NCBI GenBank assembly: GCA_949297765.1 | Contig: CASFTV010000013.1 | Span: 26,831-90,830, forward strand | Direction of reading: 5' to 3' | Origin: an uncultured bacterium | GTDB taxonomy: Bacteria; Verrucomicrobiota; Lentisphaeria; Victivallales; UBA1829 | DNA length: 64,000 nt | In this document: one piece after another, positions 55,266 to 63,949 of the stretch | How the letters are laid out: each line of letters starts with the position of its first letter | Position numbering within the stretch: position 1 is the first letter of the stretch | Position numbers and translations under genes: made by a program | The notes under the pieces: model-generated | What the model was told of the DNA's origin: nothing | The model's input: only the letters and a program-made list of their open reading frames with translations | The model's database searches: none

Positions 55266-55294
55266 AGTATAACCTCTGTTTCCTGTCCTGTCAA
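55266..55294 (-). promoter_or_regulatory. Sigma-70 promoter of the TRAP operon
   Basis: On the minus strand a perfect TTGACA, 17-base spacer and TATACT, about 37 bases before the dctP-like start. Confidence 0.75.
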
Positions 55295-55416
55295 GATTGC
55301 TGTCGAAAAAAAGTGGATTTCCGTTCTCCGGGAAGAAGGAGGTTGATTGTTTTTTCTGTATGTCCGGTGTAGAAATTACGATATCATTTGGCGAATTGTC
55401 ATATCTTTCTGTTTGG

Positions 55417-55441
55417 AATGTCGTTGCAATACAGCGACATT
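55417..55441. promoter_or_regulatory. Dyad in the TRAP/CBM9 intergenic region
   Basis: AATGTCG and CGACATT are perfect 7-base arms around an 11-base centre, between the divergent TRAP and CBM9-gene promoters. Possible operator. Confidence 0.35.
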
Positions 55442-55500
55442 TTCTCTTTTGTTCAGAAACAAATGTGCGGAAAATAGCGGACTCAACCCACATTTTCCCC

Positions 55501-55530
55501 TTGACAGGAAAAGAGACTTAGTTTTATAAT
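55501..55530 (+). promoter_or_regulatory. Sigma-70 promoter of the CBM9-like gene
   Basis: Perfect TTGACA, 18-base spacer and perfect TATAAT, 40 bases before the start codon; GAGG lies just upstream of the ATG. Confidence 0.8.
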
Positions 55531-55570
55531 TTAAGGAGAAGCAGCAAAGAATCAAATTGAGGATCAAAAA

Positions 55571-56488
55571 ATGAAACCGCTCTTGCTTTTTTCGGTTTGT
55601 TTCTGCATTTTATGGACAGTCGTGCATGGAGAACAGATTTCCGATGCCGATCTGATCCGCAGCTTTCCCCCGGAGCTGTATCTGCAGGGGAAAAACACCG
55701 CATACGAATATGCTTCAGACCGGATTCTCCATCCGTCCACACAGGATGCAATCCGGATTCTGAACGGAAAGAAAAAAGGAAATCGGACGGCGGCGCGACA
55801 ATGGCTGCTGAATCTGCGGCAGATGCTGGAAACCGGTTCTCAATGGACTTTTCAATCTCCTACGGTCGAAATTCCATTTCTTAAGGGAAAACTTCAGATC
55901 GACGGTTTTCTGACTGAACCGGAATGGAATGAATCTCTCTGCTGGATGGGCGATTTCCCCGTTTCCTCCCGGGAACATCTGGAGAACGGAAGCCGCTGGC
56001 ATATAGTGCACGACTCCGAATATCTCTATTTCGGTGCAGCATTCCTGGATGAGGAAATCGTGGTTCATCCGGAAAAATATTTCCGGGGCGACAGTCTGGA
56101 AATTTTTCTTCTGGCAGATCCCCGGATGAAATCCTACTGGGAACTCATCATTACGCCTTCCGGGAAACACTATTCCGCCTGGAACATCCAGAACGGAAAT
56201 GGAACTTTCTCTTCCGTCAAACATATTCTTCCGGAGACATGCCGCATTGCCGCACAAAAAACGCCGGATGGTTTTTCTGTGGAAGCCGCTTTTCCCCTTT
56301 CCGCTCTTCCAACGCTGAAGCGGGAGAAGAATTCAATTCGCTTTATCCTTATTCGTACGCACAATATCCCCGCATCCTGTGACAGGCTGGTTTTTCATAC
56401 CCCGGTTCCGTTCCTATATGAGGGACATAATCTCAATGGATATCTTACAGGAATCCTTCTCCCTTCCCACAAAAATTATAAAAAATAA
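55571..56488 (+). CDS. Secreted CBM9-like carbohydrate-binding protein
   Basis: 305 residues with a signal peptide (KPLLLFSVCFCILWTVVHG). A helical region covers about 25-95. Residues about 105-300 resemble a family 9 carbohydrate-binding module: KLQIDGFLTEPEWNESLCWMGDF, SEYLYFGAAFLDEEI, FRGDSLEIFLLADPRMKSYWELIITPSGKHYSAW and DGFSVEAAFPLSALP. No catalytic domain is visible. It may be a binding protein for xylan or a related polymer. It lies between the divergent TRAP operon and the GntR-LacI regulator, with its own strong promoter. Confidence 0.75.
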   Translation: MKPLLLFSVCFCILWTVVHGEQISDADLIRSFPPELYLQGKNTAYEYASDRILHPSTQDAIRILNGKKKGNRTAARQWLLNLRQMLETGSQWTFQSPTVEIPFLKGKLQIDGFLTEPEWNESLCWMGDFPVSSREHLENGSRWHIVHDSEYLYFGAAFLDEEIVVHPEKYFRGDSLEIFLLADPRMKSYWELIITPSGKHYSAWNIQNGNGTFSSVKHILPETCRIAAQKTPDGFSVEAAFPLSALPTLKREKNSIRFILIRTHNIPASCDRLVFHTPVPFLYEGHNLNGYLTGILLPSHKNYKK

Positions 56489-56499
56489 AAAAAGAAGAC

Positions 56500-56529
56500 T
56501 TGACCTGTAAGGATACCTAGAATTAAAAT
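56500..56529 (+). promoter_or_regulatory. Promoter of the GntR-LacI regulator operon
   Basis: TTGACC, 18 bases, TAAAAT, about 30 bases before the regulator start. Confidence 0.5.
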
Positions 56530-56557
56530 TTAAAGAAAGAAAACCCTGCAATACAGT

Positions 56558-57616
56558 ATGCCAAGAAAACCGGAAAAACAAAAACAGCTTTATGAGATTC
56601 TCAGGAATTTCATTCTGGATGGGAAATACCGCTGCGGAGAACGGTTTCCCAAAGAGATTGATTTTGCTGCTGAATGGAATGTTTCCCGCAAAACTCTTCG
56701 CGCTGTCCTGAGGCATCTGGAAGAGGAAAAACTGATCGAACGGCTGAAGAGCAAAGGAACGTTTGTCCGTTACCGGCAGATTCTCATCTGGATAGACAAC
56801 AACAAGGATCCGCACATGCCCTCCAATTATATCATTCCCGGACTCCTGCGGTCTGCGGAACAGCGGGGGTTTTCCGTTTCCATCAGCACCTGTTCCGAAC
56901 TGGACGGTCTGGATCAGAAAGAGATTTCCCGTTGTTTTTCTGAACGGAATGTGTCCGGCTGTATTGTCGTGACAAACCGGATCAATGAAAAGACGGAAAT
57001 CTGGCAGAAACTCCGTAACCAGAAACTTCCGATCGTTCTTGCGCATGCGCATCCGCAGGATCATGTTTTTACCGGCTGGCCATGTATTGCATTTGATGAA
57101 AAGGATGCCTGGAAAACGGCTCTCCGGTTTCTGCGCAACCAGGGAGTCCGCCGTCTGGCGGTCGGCTGGCCGGAATATATGCCGGATCGAATCCGCGGAT
57201 GGGAAAAAGCGGAATTTCCTGCGCTGCTGAAACAAATCGGCTTTGATCCGGATGAAACAGTGTGTTTCATGGCGGATACTGCCGGCTTGCGGGCGGATCA
57301 GGCGCTGGCACCGCTCCTGCGGAAACCATCCCGCCTGGATGCGGTCCTCTGTTACAGCGATTTCTGGGCGCCAGCGGTCTATCGGGCGATCCGAAGCAAA
57401 AATCTGCGGATCCCGGAGGATATCCGTGTCATGGGATTTTGCGGAGCACCCATCGGACGCTATCTTTCACCGCAGCTCTCCACTGTGGATCTGCAATATG
57501 AACGGATCGGCGAAGCCGCGATTCAGATGCTGCTCGGAGAAATCCGCGAGCCTCTTCATTTTATCGGTCATAAGGTTGTTGAACGGGAAAGCACTGGAAT
57601 GATAAAAGGAGGATAA
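56558..57616 (+). CDS. GntR-type regulator with LacI-type sugar-binding domain
   Basis: 352 residues. The N-terminal winged helix (about 1-70: QLYEILRNFILDGKYRCGERFPKEIDFAAEWNVSRKTLRAVLRHLEEEKLIERLKSKGTFV) is GntR type. The rest is a LacI/ribose-binding-like domain (GLLRSAEQRGFSVSIS, AVLCYSDFWAPAVYRAIRSKNLRIPEDIRVMGFCGAP, QLSTVDLQYERIGEAAIQMLL). It probably senses a sugar freed by the downstream enzymes. The stop is 2 bases before the pseudopilin start and GGAGG lies at its end, so the genes are co-transcribed. Confidence 0.9.
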   Translation: MPRKPEKQKQLYEILRNFILDGKYRCGERFPKEIDFAAEWNVSRKTLRAVLRHLEEEKLIERLKSKGTFVRYRQILIWIDNNKDPHMPSNYIIPGLLRSAEQRGFSVSISTCSELDGLDQKEISRCFSERNVSGCIVVTNRINEKTEIWQKLRNQKLPIVLAHAHPQDHVFTGWPCIAFDEKDAWKTALRFLRNQGVRRLAVGWPEYMPDRIRGWEKAEFPALLKQIGFDPDETVCFMADTAGLRADQALAPLLRKPSRLDAVLCYSDFWAPAVYRAIRSKNLRIPEDIRVMGFCGAPIGRYLSPQLSTVDLQYERIGEAAIQMLLGEIREPLHFIGHKVVERESTGMIKGG

Positions 57617-57617
57617 A

Positions 57618-58406
57618 ATGCTTTTGTTCCGTTTGAAAAAGAAAAATTTTACTTTAATAGAATTGTTAATTACAGTTTCTATCCTTCTGATCCTTGTCAG
57701 TCTTTTGCTTCCGGCGCTTGGGAGGGCCCGAAATACAGCATTCCGAATTACATGTTCCGGAAATCTGAAAACAATCGGACAGGCTTTCGTCTTTTATTCG
57801 GGAGCATACGATGATTATTTTCCTCCCCCGCTGACGCGGGACGGTGGAATGCATTGGAGCCGTCTGCTCTATGATGTAGCTCGTTTCCCGATCCGGAATT
57901 CCAATGTCGGCAATGCTTTGAAGCATGATACGTTGAAAGTGGCGTTTTCCTCTTCGCACAGTCCGGTGATGGATTGTCCTGTCATTGAGAGCAAAGCACT
58001 CCTGAAACCGGTGAATTCCGCAGCGCAATGGCAGCTTTCGGAATATGCGATGAATTCCGGACTGATCCGGCTGCTGGATGTCGTGGAAACCGTGGACATT
58101 CCGTATCTTTCGGTTCGCTCTTCCCGTTTGAGAAGGACTTCCGCAAGAGGACTTGTAACGGAATGTGCAAAAATCGGGAATGCGTATACGGATCGTCTCT
58201 ATCTCGGCGGAGGACTGCTTTTCCCGCACCTTTCCCAGCCGTCGGATACGAGCGTTTATCTGCGGGGGAACCAGGCGAATATTCTATTTGTCGACGGGCA
58301 TGTCGCCAGCCATCGGGCTGCAGAATTTCCGCTGACCGGGAGCGATCAGACTCCGCTGTCGCAGGAAATCTGGAGCGGAAAATGGCAACCGTCGAAAAAT
58401 CGTTAA
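57618..58406 (+). CDS. Pseudopilin (prepilin-type cleavage/methylation protein)
   Basis: 262 residues. [19 protein letters not shown] is the prepilin helix (Asn before the cleavage point), followed by LPALGRARNTAFRITCSGNLKTIG. The C-terminal LRGNQANILFVDGHVASH keeps x9-DG, but Arg replaces the His. It is second in the operon after the GntR-LacI regulator and 19 bases before the propeller protein. Confidence 0.9.
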   Translation: MLLFRLKKKNFTLIELLITVSILLILVSLLLPALGRARNTAFRITCSGNLKTIGQAFVFYSGAYDDYFPPPLTRDGGMHWSRLLYDVARFPIRNSNVGNALKHDTLKVAFSSSHSPVMDCPVIESKALLKPVNSAAQWQLSEYAMNSGLIRLLDVVETVDIPYLSVRSSRLRRTSARGLVTECAKIGNAYTDRLYLGGGLLFPHLSQPSDTSVYLRGNQANILFVDGHVASHRAAEFPLTGSDQTPLSQEIWSGKWQPSKNR

Positions 58407-58425
58407 TTTATCAAGGAGACTTCTC

Positions 58426-60807
58426 ATGAGATTCCGGATGTTTCATTTCCATATATTTTCCACTCTGCGCGTGTTTCTCCTGTTTTTCTCTTTTTCCGGC
58501 GGACTTTTTGCCGAAGAGCTGTGGCGCCTTCTTCTGCTGCCCGGGATAGGCGGAGCAATGCAGGCGATTGCCCCTCATCCGTCCAATCCGGAGATCCTCT
58601 TCGCCGGGGTCGACATGGGCGCTCTCTTCCGCTCCGATGACGGAGGAAAGAAATGGACGCTGCTGGGAACGGGGAAAAACAATGAAAATCCGGGAATCGG
58701 CGGGGGCTTCAGCGTGGTCGTGGATCCTTCGAATCCCGATATCGTCTGGTCGGCCAGCGGAGAAATTTACAAAAGTGCGGACGGCGGAAAAACTTGGGAG
58801 ATGATGAATCGTTTCCCGGAATTCGCCGGAATTCATTATCACAGAATCGCGGTGGATCCTTTGGACAGCAGAAATATCTATGCGGCAACCCATGACCGGT
58901 TTTGTCCGAAAGGTCATATTCTGAAAAGCAGGGACGGCGGGAAAACCTGGTGCAGGATCGTGCCGGATCCGAAACGACAGGATGCTCTTCTGTGTATTGC
59001 GGTGTCTCCTTCGGTCCGCGGACTTGTCCTTGCCGGGACTCCGCACGGTCTCCTCGTTTCCCGGAACGGCGGCGAAAGCTGGACCCGGAATCCCGGAATT
59101 CCGGATCTGCCTGTCCGGAGCATTCATTTCACGAAGGGGAGAATCTATCTCAATCAGGATACGTTCCGGACGACGGACGGCGTTCTTCGCGGAGGAATCC
59201 GATTCTCCGATGCGGAAGGCATCCGCTGGAGAACCCTGGAAGGGAAGATTTTTGAAATCATTCGGGAAAATTCGCCGGCCGGCCGTTCTGTCGCATGGAT
59301 TCTGGAGACAGACCGGAATGGACGAATCTACTATGCACGCCTGCACGGAGGGTTTAAAATCTACAAATCGGATCCCGACGGAAAAAACTGGAGGCTGATC
59401 TATGCGCCAAAGACTCTCTGGATCAGGGATCCGATTCCTGCGGAGCTCGCTGCGTATCAGATGCAGAAACCGGGACATTTTTCCTGGTTCCATATCGGGA
59501 AACAGGAGAAGAACATTCAGATCCGGATGTCCGCCTGGGTGCCGGGGATGAACAGTCTTGCGGTCTCTCCCGCGGATCCGGATCGAATCTGGCTCTCGAA
59601 CAATGCGTCTGTTTACTGTTCCCGGGATGGCGGCGAAAGCTGGGAGTGCGGAGGATGCAGTCTGGGCGATCCTCTGCCCCGTCAGCAGTGGACCCGGGAG
59701 AACGTTGCTCCTTCGGACCATACCCATGCGCTTCTGCCCGGCGGACTGGCTTTGACGGTTCCTCAGCAGATCGCATTCAATCCCTTCCGTCCCGGCGAGG
59801 TCGCCGGAGCGTTTCACGACATCGGGCTGCGAATCAGCCGGGACAACGGGAAATCAACTCAATGGAGTTATGATCGTTCCTCCATGCTGCGTCTGGACAG
59901 CTGCAACAGCAACGCCGTCGTCTACGATCCCCGTCATCCGGGCGTCATGTACTACGGTGCGAGCGATCTGTTCCGCAGTGAGGATCATGGTCTTTCCTGG
60001 AAGCGTGTTCACGTCCGGCCGGTCTGGAAGGAACTGGATGATTTCAGAAAAAACGGCGGACGCTGCCGCAGTACGATCCGAATCTGGAAAGTCCGTCTTG
60101 ATCCATTCGATGAGTCCGGACGCACTCTGGTTGTCAGCGCTACTGCGGATGGCGGATACAGCAGTTCATTCGACCGGAAATCCGCCTATCGTGTCGGGAA
60201 ACTCTGCCGGACGGAGGATGGGGGAAAAACATGGACCGTTCTGCAGAACGGTCTCCCATTACCGCTTCGAGCGGAGGAACTGCTGTTTGATCCGAACCGC
60301 CGCAATCTTCTCTGGGCGGGCTTGAACCGTTCCGGAGGCGATGGACTTTACCGTTCGGAGGATGGAGGGAAAAACTGGACACGGATTGCCCCGGAGCAGA
60401 TCGGGGCTGTCCGTGAGAACTGCATCGCTCCGGTCAAAGGGAATCCGGATGTCATCTATGTCAACGCCTTCCCTCCCGGGAAAAACGGTTTCTGGAGCAA
60501 TTCGGTCCTCTGGCGTTCCGAGGACGGTGGAAAAACATGGCATGCTCTCAAAGAAGGCTTTATCAGCTCTGTCGTCGCGGCACCGAATCAGCCGGACCGG
60601 GTTTATATTGCGATTCCGCGGGGCCTGAAGCATTCCGATCGGAAATCCGGCATTTTCCGCTCGGAGGACGGCGGGAAAACATGGACTCAGATCGGATTGG
60701 AACTCCCCGAGATCAAAAGCCGGATCCGTCTCGAATGGGATCCCGTTCAACAGGGACGCCTGATCGTCAACACCCCGATCGGAACCTGGATTGCAACCGG
60801 GATTTGA
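58426..60807 (+). CDS. Secreted Asp-box (BNR) beta-propeller protein, GH74/sortilin-like
   Basis: 793 residues with a signal peptide (FHIFSTLRVFLLFFSFSGGLFA). At least ten Asp-box repeats of the form S/T-x-D/N-x-G-x-x-W are visible (RSDDGGKKW, KSADGGKTW, KSRDGGKTW, VSRNGGESW, CSRDGGESW, RSEDHGLSW, RTEDGGKTW, RSEDGGKNW and two copies of RSEDGGKTW), so it folds as one or two beta-propellers. Relatives include GH74 xyloglucanases and sialidase-like proteins. I could not place the paired catalytic Asp residues of GH74, so activity is uncertain. It starts after AAGGAG and is followed 34 bases later by the GH106 gene. Confidence 0.8.
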   Translation: MRFRMFHFHIFSTLRVFLLFFSFSGGLFAEELWRLLLLPGIGGAMQAIAPHPSNPEILFAGVDMGALFRSDDGGKKWTLLGTGKNNENPGIGGGFSVVVDPSNPDIVWSASGEIYKSADGGKTWEMMNRFPEFAGIHYHRIAVDPLDSRNIYAATHDRFCPKGHILKSRDGGKTWCRIVPDPKRQDALLCIAVSPSVRGLVLAGTPHGLLVSRNGGESWTRNPGIPDLPVRSIHFTKGRIYLNQDTFRTTDGVLRGGIRFSDAEGIRWRTLEGKIFEIIRENSPAGRSVAWILETDRNGRIYYARLHGGFKIYKSDPDGKNWRLIYAPKTLWIRDPIPAELAAYQMQKPGHFSWFHIGKQEKNIQIRMSAWVPGMNSLAVSPADPDRIWLSNNASVYCSRDGGESWECGGCSLGDPLPRQQWTRENVAPSDHTHALLPGGLALTVPQQIAFNPFRPGEVAGAFHDIGLRISRDNGKSTQWSYDRSSMLRLDSCNSNAVVYDPRHPGVMYYGASDLFRSEDHGLSWKRVHVRPVWKELDDFRKNGGRCRSTIRIWKVRLDPFDESGRTLVVSATADGGYSSSFDRKSAYRVGKLCRTEDGGKTWTVLQNGLPLPLRAEELLFDPNRRNLLWAGLNRSGGDGLYRSEDGGKNWTRIAPEQIGAVRENCIAPVKGNPDVIYVNAFPPGKNGFWSNSVLWRSEDGGKTWHALKEGFISSVVAAPNQPDRVYIAIPRGLKHSDRKSGIFRSEDGGKTWTQIGLELPEIKSRIRLEWDPVQQGRLIVNTPIGTWIATGI

Positions 60808-60841
60808 AGAATTCAGCAAATTAAAGAAGGATTGTCCTCTG

Positions 60842-63800
60842 ATGAACAAGAAAAACGTTTTTTCCGTTCTGGTTCTGGTCCTCCTGGCGATTCTTCCGGT
60901 GTCAAACGCCGGGGAGGGAGATCTGGAAAAAGGGTTCCGCAATCCGCCGGACGATGCAAAACCGTGGACCTGGTATCACTGGGTGGATGGAAATGTGTCC
61001 CGGGAGGGAATCCGGGCGGATCTGGAGGCAATGAAAGAGGCGGGAATCGGCGGATTCATTCTCTTTCATATCGGTCTGCGGATGCCGCAGGGGAAGGTCC
61101 GGACGCTGTCGCCGGAGTGGTATCAGCTGATCTGCCATACGATCGAAACTGCGGCATCCCTGGGCTTGAAAGTCGGATTTCACAACTGTCCGGGCTGGTC
61201 GACCAGCGGCGGCCCATGGGTCCGTCCGGAAGACGGAATGAAAGAGCTTGTCATTACGGAAACTCAGATTTCCGGAGAAAGGGCGCTGATTCTCCCGCGC
61301 CCGAAAATCCGGAATTTTCTGTCCGACACCGCCGTACTTGCATTTCCGACTCTGAAATCGGAGAAAGAGGAGGAAAAATTCCCGGAGCCGCAGCTTTCTT
61401 CCAATATTGATTTTTCGCTGAATCCGAAACCGCTTCCATGGAATTTCAACCGGAAGACCGGACGTTCTCTGGAGGTCCTTCGAAATCCGCGGACATCCGA
61501 TTACGTCATGCTGGATCCCATCCAGCAGAAAGAGGCCGTTATTCTGACGTTTGAATATCCGAAAGCGGTTACCGCAAACCGTCTGGAGCTGAGCTACGGC
61601 CGTCACAGCGGCGCGGCGGATTACAGGATCTCCTGTTCCGAAGATGGTCTTGCATTCATTCCTCTGGTAGAGTACCGGCGTCAGTCGGCCAATATCCGTG
61701 TCTTTGCTTTTCAGGGGAAAAAAGCCCGTTTCTATCGTCTGGAAGTGAGGAAAATCTATCATGATTATCTTCCTGTTCTTCTGGCTTCCGCCCGTTTTTC
61801 AGCGGAACAGCGCATTCCGGATCTGGATGCAAAGGTGTTTCGAACCAAATCGCCGTCCTGCAAGATTCCCGGCACTCTCCCGATCTCCCGTGAGAATATT
61901 CTGGACGGAAAATCGATTCGCGACCTGACAGGAAACCTGGATTCGGAAGGAACACTGCGCTGGCAGGTTCCCCGGGGCCAGTGGACGATTCTTCGTTTTT
62001 CAACCGTCTTTCTGCAACGGTTCAACCATCCGACGGATGCTTCCGGAAGGGGACTCGAATGCGACAAGCTTTCTCCGGACGCCGTGAAAAATTTCTGGAA
62101 GGGAATGCCGGCGGAGATCATTCGGCGCGCCGGAGCGCTCTGCGGACGGGACCGCACACTCTCGATGATTCAAGTGGACAGCTATGAAGCCGGAAATCAG
62201 AATTGGACAACGACATTCCCGGCGGATTTCCGCCGTCTGCGCGGATATGACATGATTCCGTATCTCCCGGTTCTGTCGGGGCGTTATGTCGGGTCGCCGG
62301 AACGTTCGGAACGTTTTCTGGAGGATTACCGCCGGACCGTTTCCGATCTCTATTCCGAAGCCTTTGGAAAATGCTTTGCGGAACTGGCTCACCGGCATCA
62401 TCTGGATTTCGTCACGGAATCCTACGGCGCGCCCTTTGATGAAATCCTTCAAACCTCCTGGTCCGACATTCCGATGGGAGAATTCTGGAAAGGAGGCATT
62501 CAGGCCGGCAATGCGCTTCTGGCATCGAATGCCGCCCGCATCTCCGGAAAGAAATATGTTCAGATGGAGTGTTTCACTGCGAATGAGAAATCCGGACGCT
62601 GGTCAACCACTCCGGCTTCGCTCAAGCAGCAGGGAGACTATGCGTTTTCACTCGGAGTCAACCGGTTCGTGTTCCACAGTTATGTGCATCAGCCGTTTCT
62701 CCGCTTCTGCCCCGGATTGACGCTGATGAAGTACGGATTTCATTTCAACCGGAACAATACGATGTGGAAACTGTTTCCCGGCTGGATTGCATACGTCAGC
62801 CGCTGCCAGTATCTGCTTCAGCAGGGGAACATGGTATCCGATGTTCTGTATCTCGGAGATGACCGCCCGCCGAGCGGGGTCTCTCTGAAGCCGGAACTCC
62901 CGTTCGGGTATCAGGGTGCCTGTCTGGACCGGACGGCTTTTCTCGAACGGCTGTCCGTGAAGAACGGAATGTTTCATCTCCCGCACGGGACAGAGTCCTC
63001 CCTGCTCATAGTTCCCTTTTCTGATTCCGTCGGAGAGGAGGTCCTTCAGAAAATCCTGGATCTGGCGGAAGCAGGAGGGACGATTCTTCTCGGACCGAGA
63101 CCGAAACGGGCTCCCGGTTTGTCCGGATATCCGCAATCGGATGCAAAGGTCCGCGCTCTGGCGGATAAACTCTGGGGAACCGCCGCCCGTCCTCCGCAGG
63201 AACGGAGAATCGGGAAAGGACGCGTCTTCTGCGGGGTGGTTCCGGAAGTGGTTCTGAAACGGCTGAATCTCCCACCGGATCTCCAGTTGAAAGGGCCTGC
63301 GGCCAGTCAGATCTCATTTCTCCATCGCCGATGCGGAGACGGGACGGATCTTTATTTCATTACCAATGCGTCCAGACAGCCTGCAGATCTGGATTTCACG
63401 GTTTTTCTCCGTTCCGGCGCACGGATCCCGGAACAGTTTGACGCGGAAAACGGAACCGTCGGAATCTACCCCGTCTATCGCTGGAACGGAAAAACAACCG
63501 AAATCCCGCTTCGTCTGGGGCGGAATGATTCTATTTTTCTGGTCTTCCGAAAACAACCTTCCGGACCGCATCTGACCGAGGCCTCCTGGAAGGCCAGTCA
63601 TTCAAAAGAAATTCTTCCGTCGTTTCTGAAGGAGGAGAACGGAAATATTTTCCTGCACGCGTCTGCTCCCGGGTTTTTTCAAGGCGAAGACTCCGCCGGA
63701 AAGAAAATTCACAGAGAGATCCGTGCATTCCCGGAAATCCGGGATCTTTCTCCGGAATGGCGCGTATCCTTTCCGCAGGACAGCGGCATTGCAGGCACCC

Positions 63801-63949
63801 GTCTTTTTCCCCGTCTCCGTTCCCTTTCAGAAAATCCGGAGCCGGATGTCCGCTATTTCTCCGGGACCGCAACGTATGAAAGAAGTTTCCCTATCCATAG
63901 CCATCATCGTGGTTTACAAGATCGACCGACTGTCCCGATCCATCTGTGA
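60842..63949 (+). CDS. GH106-like alpha-L-rhamnosidase, 3' end replaced by foreign sequence
   Basis: Start at 60842 (AAGGA upstream) with a signal peptide (KNVFSVLVLVLLAILPVSNA). GH106 hallmarks: NPPDDAKPWTWYHWVDGNVSREGIRADLEAMKEAGIGGFILFHIG, then HNCPGWSTSGGPWVRPEDGMKELVITE, and later HHLDFVTESYGAPFDEI with QMECFTANEKSGRW, where the catalytic Glu residues are expected. The family removes terminal alpha-L-rhamnose from pectin or glycoconjugates. The frame is GH106-like to about RYFSGTATYERSF (near 63888). The last 20 codons (PIHSHHRGLQD and onward) are an out-of-frame reading of a serine recombinase, so the C-terminal sugar-binding sandwich is lost. Confidence 0.85.
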   Translation: MNKKNVFSVLVLVLLAILPVSNAGEGDLEKGFRNPPDDAKPWTWYHWVDGNVSREGIRADLEAMKEAGIGGFILFHIGLRMPQGKVRTLSPEWYQLICHTIETAASLGLKVGFHNCPGWSTSGGPWVRPEDGMKELVITETQISGERALILPRPKIRNFLSDTAVLAFPTLKSEKEEEKFPEPQLSSNIDFSLNPKPLPWNFNRKTGRSLEVLRNPRTSDYVMLDPIQQKEAVILTFEYPKAVTANRLELSYGRHSGAADYRISCSEDGLAFIPLVEYRRQSANIRVFAFQGKKARFYRLEVRKIYHDYLPVLLASARFSAEQRIPDLDAKVFRTKSPSCKIPGTLPISRENILDGKSIRDLTGNLDSEGTLRWQVPRGQWTILRFSTVFLQRFNHPTDASGRGLECDKLSPDAVKNFWKGMPAEIIRRAGALCGRDRTLSMIQVDSYEAGNQNWTTTFPADFRRLRGYDMIPYLPVLSGRYVGSPERSERFLEDYRRTVSDLYSEAFGKCFAELAHRHHLDFVTESYGAPFDEILQTSWSDIPMGEFWKGGIQAGNALLASNAARISGKKYVQMECFTANEKSGRWSTTPASLKQQGDYAFSLGVNRFVFHSYVHQPFLRFCPGLTLMKYGFHFNRNNTMWKLFPGWIAYVSRCQYLLQQGNMVSDVLYLGDDRPPSGVSLKPELPFGYQGACLDRTAFLERLSVKNGMFHLPHGTESSLLIVPFSDSVGEEVLQKILDLAEAGGTILLGPRPKRAPGLSGYPQSDAKVRALADKLWGTAARPPQERRIGKGRVFCGVVPEVVLKRLNLPPDLQLKGPAASQISFLHRRCGDGTDLYFITNASRQPADLDFTVFLRSGARIPEQFDAENGTVGIYPVYRWNGKTTEIPLRLGRNDSIFLVFRKQPSGPHLTEASWKASHSKEILPSFLKEENGNIFLHASAPGFFQGEDSAGKKIHREIRAFPEIRDLSPEWRVSFPQDSGIAGTRLFPRLRSLSENPEPDVRYFSGTATYERSFPIHSHHRGLQDRPTVPIHL

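Noticed and set aside
58411..59817. 468-codon minus-strand open frame antisense to the Asp-box protein
   Set aside because: The plus strand has ten regular Asp-box repeats; the antisense has none.
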